Assembly (NCBI GenBank): GCA_020347625.1
Contig: CP070735.1
Span: forward strand, 2,571,015-2,618,007
Reading direction: 5' to 3'
DNA: 46,993 nucleotides
From: Deltaproteobacteria bacterium
Lineage (GTDB): Bacteria; Desulfobacterota; Syntrophobacteria; BM002
Of this stretch, positions 25,146 through 33,294 are shown one piece after another; position 1 is the stretch's first letter; every line of letters starts with the position of its first letter. The position numbers and the translations under genes are program-made. The notes below the pieces were generated by a model. It did no database searches and had not been told where the DNA came from. It saw only the letters and a list, made by a program, of their open reading frames with translations.

Positions 25146-28100
25146 ATGATGGAGAAGATCCGACTAACCATCAATGGGCAGACACTGGAGGCCGAAGCTG
25201 GCAGCACCATACTGGAGGTGGCCAGGCAAAACGATATTCATATTCCCACCCTCTGTTACAACGAAGTTCTCAGACCCATCGAAAGCTGTCGGCTTTGTAT
25301 CGTCGAGGTAGAAGGAGAGCCTCACTTTCCGGCGTCTTGCAGTACTGAAGTAAAAGAAGATATGGTGGTTACCACCGATTCGGAGGAGATTCGGCAGATG
25401 CGCAAGCTCATGCTCGAATTGCTCCTCAAAGAACACTATGGCGACTGTGTCGCTCCCTGCCAGTTGACCTGCCCCGCCGGTATTGACATACAGGGATACA
25501 TTGCGCTCATCGCCCAAGGTCAATATATAGAGGCGCTCAAGCTAATCAGAGAGCGTTTGCCCATGCCTTTGACCATAGGTCGAGTCTGTCCACACTTCTG
25601 CGAATACAAGTGCAACCGCAATCTGTTGGAAGAACCAATCAACATCAACCATTTGAAACGTTTTGTCGCTGACTATGAGATGTACTCCGGCAAGCGGAAC
25701 CCGCCGCCGCTGGCTGACCTTTCCGGTAAGCGTGTCGCCCTCATCGGTGGTGGCCCGGCAAGCCTTTCCGCTGCCTACTATCTCCGCCGGTTAGGTCACT
25801 CCAGTACAATTTTTGACGCAATGCCCGAACTTGGCGGCATGCTCCGTTACGGGATCCCTGAATATCGTCTGCCAAAGAAAATCCTAGACTGGGAGATTGA
25901 AGGCATTCTCGGTCTAGGCAACATCGATGTCAAACTTGGGGTAAAGTGGGGAGAAGACTTCACCATTGAATCCCTCAAGCAAGAAGGCTACCACGCCTTT
26001 TTTATCGGCATCGGCGCCTGGGATACTCGTAAACTCGGTATAGTTGGGGAGGATCTTCAGGGTGTTTTTGCTGGTGTCGATTTCCTGGTGGATATCGCTT
26101 TGGGTAAACCGGTTGAGATGGGGAACAATTTGGCCATAGTCGGTGGCGGTAACGTTGCCATTGACGCAGCTCGTAATAGCGTGCGTATGGGCGCGGAGAC
26201 CGTTACCATCCTTTACCGGAGGTCGCGAGATGAGATGCCAGCCAGTCCCGAGGAAATACACGGGGCTGAGGAAGAGGGAGTAAAATTCCATTTCTTGGCT
26301 GCACCAGTCCGCTTGTTTGGTACTAATGGCAAGGTTGACAAGCTCGAGTATGTCAAGATGGAGCTTGGTGAGCCTGACGCTAGCGGCAGGCGTCGTCCCG
26401 TACCTAAGGAGGGTTCGGAGACGACGATACCTGTTGATATGGTAATCGCTGCCATCGGTCAATTCCCCGATCTGTCACCGGTGGAATCTGATAAAGCGGT
26501 GGAGGGAATACCCACTACCCGCTGGAATACCATTGGTGGTGATACGGAAAGTTTGTATACCGGTATCGATGGTGTTTTCACAGGAGGTGACGTCTACCGC
26601 GGTCCCGAGACCGTGGTGGGAGCGTTGGCCGATGGGCGCAAAGCGGCAATGGCTATACACCTCTATCTCCGAGACAACAAGGCACAAGGAGAGCCCAAGC
26701 CTTTCAATATTCTCAAGGGTGATCTGGAAACCATTGAGAGAGAGAACTTTTCCAGCGCTCCCTCTGAGCCGCGTGAGCTCATGCCCGAGTTGGAAGCCAA
26801 TGAGCGCATAACAAATTATGAGCAAATTGAGTTGGGTCTCCCCGAAGAGGGAGCATTGCGGGAGGCCGGGCGCTGCCTTTCCTGCGGCTGCATCGATGCT
26901 TTCGACTGTAGACTTCGCAAGTTTGCTTTTGAATTCGAGGTGGAAACCACCACCCATGTTCAGCCGCAAGTACCCCTTGCCGAGACGGCACAGCGTGACA
27001 CCAACCAATTCATCGCCCTGGATCCCAACAAGTGTATCCGCTGCAAGCAGTGCTATGAAGCCTGTACCTATTTCCAATGCTCCGACGCCATTGATTTTGA
27101 AGACACTCCCTCCATTAACTCCAACTGTGTTTTCTGCGGCCTCTGCTTGGACATGTGCCCCACCGGCGCCCTGGAAGAACGCATCACCGGCAAACCCGGT
27201 CCATTCCACTATGAGCAAGTGGAAGCTTTTTGTCCCCATTGCGGCTGTGGCTGCAACCTGGTGCTAAACATAAAGGGCGATAAGCTTTTCAGTGTAACCA
27301 CCGAAACAACCACACCACCAAGCTATGGCCATACCTGCCGTTATGGTCGTTTCGACAGCTTTAATTATCTGCATGACGGCAAACGGCTTCGCTCACCCCT
27401 GGTGAAAAAGAACGGCAAACTCGTCGAGACCAGCTGGGAAGAAGCTTTAGAAAAAGTAGCCACTCAGTTTAAACGACTACAGGAGGAGCACGGCTCGGAT
27501 GCGCTAGCTGCAATAGGCTCCCCCAGAGCTACCAACGAGGCCAATTACCTGCTGCAAAAAATCTTCCGTTGCCAGTTGGGAAGCAACAACTTGGATTATC
27601 CGGGTGGCCAGTCGCATCGGGCCTCTTTGACGGGGCTATCCGGGACCCTGGGCCTTGGAGCCATGACCAATTCTCTCAGTGAGATTGAACAGGCGGAAGT
27701 TATTCTGGCTTTGGGCAATCTGGTTGAGGAAAACAATCCCATAGTTGCCACTGCCTTGCGGCGGGCCAGCCGTACTCACGGTCGTCGTCTGATCACCGTG
27801 AGTTCCACTGAAGTAGCGCTGGGCAAATTCGCCGACCCTGCAGTTATCATTCCCAAAGAAAACCAGCTTGAATTTCTGCAGAGCCTCGTCAAATGTATGC
27901 TTGATTCGAAGCTCTATGATGAGGATTTTGTAACTGCCCACACAAAGGGTATCGGGGATCTGGAGAAGTCTCTGGCAGATTTGGATTATCTAGAGACGGT
28001 AGCCCGAGTTGACATGCTGCCAAGTAATTTTGAAGAGATTGCTCGGGCTCTTGCAGATGCTTCTTCGCTCGCCATTGTCTACTCCGAAGATCTCACTGCG

Positions 28101-28856
28101 GATGCCCAAGGTACCAGTAAGATCGCGACCATTGCTAATTTGGCCATGCTCACCGGGCGCATTGGGCAGCCGCATAGCGGAATCTATCCGCTGTACCGTC
28201 ATATCAATGCCCAGGGAGCTATGGATATGGGCTTAACCCCAACCTACTACCCTGGCCACGTCACCTTATCGGATTTGAAGAGTAATGATCTCTTCAGTAA
28301 GTCGTGGAGCGGTGAGTTACCTGCTGCCGCAGGATTGGATTACAGGGAGATAGTCGAATCTGCTCACCAGAGGAAGATTAAGGGTCTCTATCTCATGGGA
28401 GAGAATCCCATTGCCGCCGAACCTGAAAGGGAAAAGATCCAGGAGGCTTTAAAGCAGGTGGACTTTCTCGTTGTCCAGGATATCTCTCTCACCCAGAGTG
28501 CAGAACTGGCAGATGTGGTTCTTCCCGCTGCAGCTCATGCTGAACAGGAAGGCACTCTTACCAATATCGAACGTAGAACTCAAAAACTCAGAGCACCCCT
28601 GGCTGCCCCAGGTGGGGCACTGCCAGATTGGCGCATTCTCGCAGATCTCCTAGCGCAGCTGGATTCAGCAACCACATACCAGGATGTTCAGTCCGTGTAT
28701 CAGGAAATTATGAAGATAGTACCTTTCTATGAGGGTCTGACATATGACCGCCTCGAAAATGGCGGGCTACAGTGGCCGAACTCTCATGAAGGTCCCAAAT
28801 CCATGCTGACCCTGGATGACTTAAAGAAGCCCTTGGAGTTTGCAACTGACAAGTAA
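25146..28856 (+). CDS. Fusion oxidoreductase: 2Fe-2S, GltD-type FAD/NAD(P) module, 2x4Fe-4S, molybdopterin-type NuoG/FdhA-like domain
   Basis: 1,236 residues. (1) NuoG-type 2Fe-2S domain with Cys37, 48, 51 and 65. (2) His/Cys segment (EHYGDC, APCQLTCPAGIDIQG, GRVCPHFCEYKC; about 95-160) as in the Fe-S N-terminus of GltD/DPD proteins. (3) FAD site VALIGGGPASLSAAY (about 195-209) and NAD(P) site IVGGGNVAIDAAR (about 330), closed by GVFTGGD. (4) Two ferredoxin motifs CIRCKQCYEAC (about 628) and CVFCGLCLDMCP (about 661). (5) Molybdopterin-type domain with CPHCGCGCN (about 695) and the C-terminal DVVLPAAAHAEQEGTLTN block. Where formate dehydrogenases have Sec/Cys before His, this protein has Ser823, so FDH activity is unlikely. 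The layout resembles Geobacter SfrB and SfrA joined. Soluble; divergent from nuo; GAGG precedes the start. Confidence 0.9.
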   Translation: MMEKIRLTINGQTLEAEAGSTILEVARQNDIHIPTLCYNEVLRPIESCRLCIVEVEGEPHFPASCSTEVKEDMVVTTDSEEIRQMRKLMLELLLKEHYGDCVAPCQLTCPAGIDIQGYIALIAQGQYIEALKLIRERLPMPLTIGRVCPHFCEYKCNRNLLEEPININHLKRFVADYEMYSGKRNPPPLADLSGKRVALIGGGPASLSAAYYLRRLGHSSTIFDAMPELGGMLRYGIPEYRLPKKILDWEIEGILGLGNIDVKLGVKWGEDFTIESLKQEGYHAFFIGIGAWDTRKLGIVGEDLQGVFAGVDFLVDIALGKPVEMGNNLAIVGGGNVAIDAARNSVRMGAETVTILYRRSRDEMPASPEEIHGAEEEGVKFHFLAAPVRLFGTNGKVDKLEYVKMELGEPDASGRRRPVPKEGSETTIPVDMVIAAIGQFPDLSPVESDKAVEGIPTTRWNTIGGDTESLYTGIDGVFTGGDVYRGPETVVGALADGRKAAMAIHLYLRDNKAQGEPKPFNILKGDLETIERENFSSAPSEPRELMPELEANERITNYEQIELGLPEEGALREAGRCLSCGCIDAFDCRLRKFAFEFEVETTTHVQPQVPLAETAQRDTNQFIALDPNKCIRCKQCYEACTYFQCSDAIDFEDTPSINSNCVFCGLCLDMCPTGALEERITGKPGPFHYEQVEAFCPHCGCGCNLVLNIKGDKLFSVTTETTTPPSYGHTCRYGRFDSFNYLHDGKRLRSPLVKKNGKLVETSWEEALEKVATQFKRLQEEHGSDALAAIGSPRATNEANYLLQKIFRCQLGSNNLDYPGGQSHRASLTGLSGTLGLGAMTNSLSEIEQAEVILALGNLVEENNPIVATALRRASRTHGRRLITVSSTEVALGKFADPAVIIPKENQLEFLQSLVKCMLDSKLYDEDFVTAHTKGIGDLEKSLADLDYLETVARVDMLPSNFEEIARALADASSLAIVYSEDLTADAQGTSKIATIANLAMLTGRIGQPHSGIYPLYRHINAQGAMDMGLTPTYYPGHVTLSDLKSNDLFSKSWSGELPAAAGLDYREIVESAHQRKIKGLYLMGENPIAAEPEREKIQEALKQVDFLVVQDISLTQSAELADVVLPAAAHAEQEGTLTNIERRTQKLRAPLAAPGGALPDWRILADLLAQLDSATTYQDVQSVYQEIMKIVPFYEGLTYDRLENGGLQWPNSHEGPKSMLTLDDLKKPLEFATDK

Positions 28857-28880
28857 CAATTGATTATTATCTTTTTATTG

Positions 28881-28909
28881 TTGAAATTATCTAACTATTT
28901 CGGTATATA
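28881..28909 (+). promoter_or_regulatory. Sigma-70 promoter of the leucine leader
   Basis: TTGAAA (28881-28886), exactly 17 bp, TATATA (28904-28909). The predicted transcript begins near 28916, about 27 bases before the leader peptide ATG. Confidence 0.7.
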
Positions 28910-28942
28910 GTAGACATTAATTACCTGGTCAGTGAGGAAAAG

Positions 28943-29047
28943 ATGAGTCAGAAACGCCAGTGGGACGGCCTTCTTAGCCTGGAGCTATTGCTCCTTCTGG
29001 GGCTTTTGTGCTTGTGCGCCCTGCCCATTGGTTCGAACGGTCGCTGA
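28943..29047 (+). CDS. leuL: Leucine-rich leader peptide of the leuA attenuator
   Basis: 34 codons, too short for normal gene calling. ATG at 28943 is preceded by AGTGAGG. Twelve of 34 residues are Leu, concentrated at residues 10-27 with one block of five consecutive Leu (15-19) using mixed codons including CTA and TTG. It ends at TGA 29045-29047, 19 bases before a strong terminator that precedes leuA. This is the classical arrangement of a ribosome-stalling leader that senses charged tRNA-Leu. The peptide itself probably has no other function. Identification rests on composition, position and the downstream hairpins. Confidence 0.85.
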   Translation: MSQKRQWDGLLSLELLLLLGLLCLCALPIGSNGR

Positions 29048-29066
29048 CCACCAGCTGAACGACAGC

Positions 29067-29105
29067 AAAAGGGCCATGGGCGGGATAGCCCATGGCCCTT
29101 TTTTT
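29067..29105 (+). terminator. leuA attenuator terminator with competing antiterminator
   Basis: Perfect 15-bp stem (left arm 29067-29081, loop GGGATA, right arm 29088-29102) followed by a T run. The left-arm segment ATGGGC (29076-29081) can instead pair with GCCCAT (29023-29028) inside the leader reading frame, just past the Leu cluster. A ribosome stalled at the Leu codons would leave 29023-29028 free and disrupt the terminator; a ribosome reaching the stop codon would cover it. Confidence 0.85.
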
Positions 29106-29107
29106 GT

Positions 29108-29207
29108 GGAGTACCGGAGTAATGGAGTAATGGAGTAGTGCTAGAAGCTGCGTACTCACTATATGACAATTCGATATCATCGTAATACTCCAATACTCAC
29201 GTACTCC
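29108..29207. repeat. Palindromic period-8 array between attenuator and leuA
   Basis: Four contiguous 8-mers GGAGTANN (29108-29139) and a right arm of three 8-mers NNTACTCN (29184-29207), complementary to the first. The remaining 29208-29371 contain a strong Shine-Dalgarno (AAGGAGG near 29280) in front of a short frame that overlaps leuA. Confidence 0.75.
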
Positions 29208-29371
29208 AGCAAGTTCGGCCATCGACCGCGGACCATCTCCGATGGCCTATGTTTTCACCCAATAAACATCCTTTGGAAAGGAGGTGGTGAGCATGGGGCT
29301 GGCTCTTTCGCCCAACGACGCAGCGGCAGACGAACCTGAACTTCCCCTAACTCATTTTTTTGGAGGCTGTC

Positions 29372-30886
29372 ATGGCAACGAGAAAAATTACCGTTTTCGA
29401 TACCACCTTAAGGGATGGCGAGCAAGTACCCGGTGCCAAGCTCAACGCCAAGCAGAAACTCGAGATCGCCCTGCAACTGGAAAGACTTGGCGTAGACGTC
29501 ATCGAGGCCGGCTTTCCCTGCTCCTCTCCTGGAGACGCCCAGGCCGTTAAAATGGTGGCCCGGGAAGTTAGAAAGCCTATCATTGCCGGTCTGGCCAGGG
29601 CTGTTCAGCAGGATATAGATATCTGTTGGGAATCAGTTCGCGAGGCGGAGCAGCCTAGGATACATGTCTTTCTCGGCTCATCAGACATTCATGTGCAGAA
29701 AAAGCTTCGGATGGATCGCGAAAAAGCCCTGGAACTTGCCATAGAGTCCGTCCGCTACGCCAAACGTTTCTGCCCAGACGTGGAATATTCCACAGAAGAC
29801 GCCTCCCGGACCGACTTCGAATATCTTTGCCGGGTGATTGATGAGGTCATTAAGGTAGGCGCTACCACAATAAATATCCCTGACACAGTGGGCTATGCCA
29901 CTCCTAACGAATTCGGTGAATTGATTACTCGCTTACGGGAAAGCGTCCCGGCGCTGGACAAGGTGACCCTGAGTGTTCATTGCCACAACGATCTAGGGTT
30001 GGCCGTGGCCAATTCCGTCACTGCCGTGCGTAACGGCGCCCAGCAGGTGGAGTGCACCATCAATGGCATCGGTGAACGGGCAGGAAACGCTTCGTTGGAA
30101 GAAATAGTGATGACCCTGCGCACGAGACCCACGATGTTCGATGCACACACTGAGATCAACACCAAAGAGATCTATCGGACCAGTCGGATGGTCAGTCGAC
30201 TGATGAACATTCCTGTTCAACCCAACAAGGCGATTGTTGGGGCCAATGCCTTTGCGCATTCTGCTGGTATTCACCAGGATGGCATCCTCAAGGACCGCAC
30301 CACTTACGAGATCATGAAGCCGGAAGATGTGGGTATCATGGAACACACCATGGTTCTGACCGCCCGCTCTGGTCGCGCCGCTGTTCGCCATAAGCTCAAG
30401 GATCTCGGTTATGACCTAGAAAAGGCATTGTTCGAGCGGGTATTTCAGCGTTTCATCAATGTGGCAGACCGGAAAAAGGAAATTACCGCCAAGGATCTCA
30501 GCAGTATTGTGGAGATCGAAATGTCCAAGGTGCCAGAAACCTACAGCTTCCTGGGCATGCAGATCATGAGTGGTGACCAGACCACACCGCTTTCATCGGT
30601 CCGGCTGAAAAAAGACGATGAAATATTAACGGATGCAGCCATAGGAAACGGCCCGGTGGATGCCACCTTTCGCTGTATTGAACGTTTGGTTGGACATCAG
30701 GGTAGACTTCTCGACTATGATCTTAAGGCAATCACTACCGGCAAAGATGCCCTGGGGGAAGCCATGGTAAGGGTCGAAGTGGAAGGCAAGATTTATTCGG
30801 GTGTTGGCACCAGTCCGGATGTCATCGAGGCGAGCGCCCGAGCTTACCTAAACGCCTTTAATCGCTATTTTGCAAATAGTGTCTAA
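29372..30886 (+). CDS. leuA: 2-isopropylmalate synthase
   Basis: 504 residues from ATG 29372 (GGAGG just upstream; the longer TTG start is not needed). Condenses acetyl-CoA with 2-oxoisovalerate, first committed step of leucine synthesis. Catalytic TIM barrel: [12 protein letters not shown] at the N-terminus, [13 protein letters not shown] with the metal-binding His pair, and [13 protein letters not shown]; then [12 protein letters not shown] of the linker, and a C-terminal LeuA regulatory domain (from about 390) expected to bind leucine for feedback inhibition. (R)-citramalate synthase is a related alternative, but the Leu-rich leader argues for LeuA. It is transcribed alone; a terminator follows. 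Confidence 0.92.
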   Translation: MATRKITVFDTTLRDGEQVPGAKLNAKQKLEIALQLERLGVDVIEAGFPCSSPGDAQAVKMVAREVRKPIIAGLARAVQQDIDICWESVREAEQPRIHVFLGSSDIHVQKKLRMDREKALELAIESVRYAKRFCPDVEYSTEDASRTDFEYLCRVIDEVIKVGATTINIPDTVGYATPNEFGELITRLRESVPALDKVTLSVHCHNDLGLAVANSVTAVRNGAQQVECTINGIGERAGNASLEEIVMTLRTRPTMFDAHTEINTKEIYRTSRMVSRLMNIPVQPNKAIVGANAFAHSAGIHQDGILKDRTTYEIMKPEDVGIMEHTMVLTARSGRAAVRHKLKDLGYDLEKALFERVFQRFINVADRKKEITAKDLSSIVEIEMSKVPETYSFLGMQIMSGDQTTPLSSVRLKKDDEILTDAAIGNGPVDATFRCIERLVGHQGRLLDYDLKAITTGKDALGEAMVRVEVEGKIYSGVGTSPDVIEASARAYLNAFNRYFANSV

Positions 30887-30896
30887 GTGGAATTTC

Positions 30897-30920
30897 GGGC
30901 GGGGTTCACCCCCCGCCCTT
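30897..30920 (+). terminator. Intrinsic terminator of leuA
   Basis: 8-bp stem GGGCGGGG/CCCCGCCC with a 6-base loop and a short T-rich tail; located between the convergent leuA and cNMP genes. Confidence 0.75.
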
Positions 30921-30924
30921 TCCT

Positions 30925-31440
30925 CTAGCTTTCCTCAAGACCGCCGCTCTCGGCTACCTGCCCAACCAAAGCTTCAAAAAGAGTAATAACATCCTGATTC
31001 GCTTTGCGGAGCTTCTTGGAGAGCTCCTTGCCAATAGCCCTGGTCATCAAGAGGCCAAGCCTGGGATCTTCCTCACCCAGTTGGATAAAATGTTCTCGAT
31101 TAATCACGAGAAATTCACAATCTGTTTCGGCGATCACTGAGGCTGACCGAACTTCTTTGTCCATTAAAGCGAGTTCACCGAAGAAAACATCCTCCTCGTC
31201 TCTCATGGTTACGATGGTATATGGTTCTTGGTCCAAAGTCCGCTTATGCACACTGACCGTCCCCTTGTAAAGAATATAGAGCTCTCTACCCTCTTCACCT
31301 TCACTGATTACCTCATCTCCCGCTTTGCACTCCTGCCAGGTAACAATGCTCGCCAGCTTGGTCATTCTCGCGTCATCATCTTTGAGGGTGCGACAAAGTA
31401 TAATGTTACGCAGTTTTTCTACTACGGCCTGCTCGTTCAT
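30925..31440 (-). CDS. Cyclic-nucleotide-binding-domain protein without DNA-binding domain
   Basis: 171 residues. One Crp-type beta-roll (about 25-145): EVISEGEEGRELYILYKGTVSVHK, a phosphate-cassette-like FFGELALMDKEVRSASVIAETDCEFLVI. The usual FGE-x-A-L and R-S-A elements of a cNMP pocket are present, so ligand binding is plausible. The C-terminal 30 residues form a helix and there is no helix-turn-helix, so it is not a classic transcription factor; such single-domain proteins often act as regulators of partner enzymes. Partner unknown. No strong Shine-Dalgarno. Confidence 0.8.
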   Translation of the reverse strand: MNEQAVVEKLRNIILCRTLKDDDARMTKLASIVTWQECKAGDEVISEGEEGRELYILYKGTVSVHKRTLDQEPYTIVTMRDEEDVFFGELALMDKEVRSASVIAETDCEFLVINREHFIQLGEEDPRLGLLMTRAIGKELSKKLRKANQDVITLFEALVGQVAESGGLEES

Positions 31441-31850
31441 TGTTCAATCCCGCCCAGTATCATTTCTCATTTCTCATTTGACATTTGTCATTGCGCATCC
31501 AAAGATTGCGAGCTGTTTTGGAGTACTAGAGTATCGGAGCGACTAAAAATTTCAAATAACAAATCACAATGACCAAAATTCAAAACCGACCTGTGTCTTT
31601 GGATATTGGAATTTGGGATTTCATTGGGATTTGGTGCTTGGAATTTGATATTTTGCAATGCTTCACTTCTCCATCACTCCGGCAGGCCGACGCAAGAGGG
31701 GAAAGACCATTGGTAACTCCCTAAGGGGGCGCCCAAAGCCAGGGCTTGCCGCGGCGTCTTGTCTCGCCGAAGTTCTAACGTAGGCGGAAGCCTGGGCGAA
31801 GCCGGGGCCTGCCGCGGCGTAGCCTGGGCGAAGCCGGGTCCTTCTATTCT
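31441..31850. repeat. Repeat-rich gene-free spacer: CATTTNN 7-mers, nested palindrome, GC-rich 32-bp repeats
   Basis: Three kinds of repeats. 31461-31495: five 7-mers of type CATTNNN. 31520-31680: a long imperfect palindrome whose outer arms are GGAGTANN-like 8-mers and whose inner arms are AATTTCAAATAAC-like and TTGGAATTTG-like; a second copy is at 36617-36812. 31742-31840: GC-rich degenerate direct repeats with AGCCTGGGCGAAGCCGGG occurring twice at a 32-bp period. No gene. Confidence 0.75.
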
Positions 31851-33050
31851 TTACTGGGCTCTAATAAGGATCGCCCTAGAGTACGACTTAATCTGATAAT
31901 CCGGGCCTGGGTTGAAAACCGGTAGATTCCCGCGGAGTTCTTTGACTTCTTGCAGATTGGCTACCAGGCGGGAGATGTCCGATGTCTTCTGTGCTTCCCG
32001 CAGGGCCTCTCGCTTGCGCTGGAAAATGTTCCCTGTATTCTCCAGCATGCCAATGAGGATGGTGTTTTCCTCCTCCAAAAAATATTTACCAAGATTGGCG
32101 AAGCTATCCCCCACAAAACGTGCCGGGAAAGTTTTTGTGATTAACCTTCCACCTTCCACGTCGAGCAGGTCCTGGACAACGTGGGCGATGCCGGAGGCGG
32201 CTGTGGCATTGGCCAGGAGGATTCGATTGTATTCTCGGCTCAGGATGATTTCGTCGCAATGGACATTTTCCAGATACCGTTTGAATTTGGAGTCTATCAG
32301 TTCCACACAGGTGTATATATCCTTGGATATCGTCTTTACGGTCAGAACACACATCACGGTGCGCGCATCCACCTCCTGGTCAGATGCTTGACCACTGCTG
32401 TCTGCCAGGACCAGCACCTTTGCAGCTTGTTTGATGTTGGCGCGGAGCAAGACGTTCTCATCCACGTAATCACCCCGGACAAAGCGGATATTCTGGAGGC
32501 TCGGATGGGAACGCAGATTCTCCACTTTCTCCGGCTCCACCGTGCTCACCAAGACAATTTCCTCATCGGAAAGATCCGGGTTAACTCTCAAAATATCCTC
32601 AAGAACAGAGACCATCTCGCTTTTCCAGCCGCAGATCACAAAATGCTTCTTTAACGTTTTCTGATCGGCCAAGCCGCTCCCCTCCTTGATCTTCCATTCC
32701 ACCAGCCAGGAGGCTATCCGTCCAGTGATCATGCCCAGGAGCCCAACACCAAATAGCATGACCAAGACGGCAACAATCTTCCCGCCGGTGGTCAACGGTA
32801 CCTTGTCACCATAGCCCACAGTGGCAGCAGTGACGAGGGTCCACCAGATTGCGTCACCCAGGTTGCGGAACCCCTGGTTACCGTGCTGCTCAAAAAGGAG
32901 CACCCCAATGGAGCTAAGCACCAAAATCAGCAAAATTGCCGCAATTAGCGGATATATGCGGCTCTTTAAGAACCTTTCCAGGAAAAGACTAAATGGGTTT
33001 CTCCTACTGCCAGCGGGCCGCTGGTGCTTCTTTCGCATGGACCAATTCAC
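31851..33050 (-). CDS. Potassium channel with RCK (TrkA-N) domain
   Basis: 399 residues, MthK-like architecture. Basic N-terminus, TM1 (about 35-52), pore helix and selectivity filter TVGYGD (about 77-82), TM2 (about 90-110), then a cytoplasmic Rossmann RCK domain beginning FVICGWKSEM, with GDYVDENVLLRANIKQAAKVLVLAD, and a TrkA-C-like end. Forms tetrameric K+-selective channels gated by cytosolic ligands. Start could be GTG 33050 or ATG 33038; a GAGGGG lies between 11 and 1 bases upstream respectively, favouring the ATG. It follows the PerM-like gene by 244 bp on the same strand; that gap shows no gene. Confidence 0.9.
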   Translation of the reverse strand: MNWSMRKKHQRPAGSRRNPFSLFLERFLKSRIYPLIAAILLILVLSSIGVLLFEQHGNQGFRNLGDAIWWTLVTAATVGYGDKVPLTTGGKIVAVLVMLFGVGLLGMITGRIASWLVEWKIKEGSGLADQKTLKKHFVICGWKSEMVSVLEDILRVNPDLSDEEIVLVSTVEPEKVENLRSHPSLQNIRFVRGDYVDENVLLRANIKQAAKVLVLADSSGQASDQEVDARTVMCVLTVKTISKDIYTCVELIDSKFKRYLENVHCDEIILSREYNRILLANATAASGIAHVVQDLLDVEGGRLITKTFPARFVGDSFANLGKYFLEEENTILIGMLENTGNIFQRKREALREAQKTSDISRLVANLQEVKELRGNLPVFNPGPDYQIKSYSRAILIRAQ

Positions 33051-33294
33051 CCCTCACCAGGTGTGGTCAAATATCCGCTTGTTGGCCATGGGCGATTGAA
33101 CCACTTGGGTACAGAGACCACTGCAAAAACATTAGCAGGTAGACCTCGTCCATACTTCCATTGCCATGTACTCCTCTGTGCCCTTTGGCTGCGTTGTGAC
33201 TTAACGCGGTTTTGATACTGTACACCCGATTTGAAAGTGGATCAAGCGCAAAATTTCTTGCGAAAATGGTGGGTTAGAATAGTCTGGCAGGGTA

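Noticed and set aside
25146..28856. Annotation as NAD-dependent formate dehydrogenase alpha subunit
   Set aside because: The Mo-ligand Sec/Cys is Ser, and the protein carries a full GltD-type FAD/NAD(P) module.
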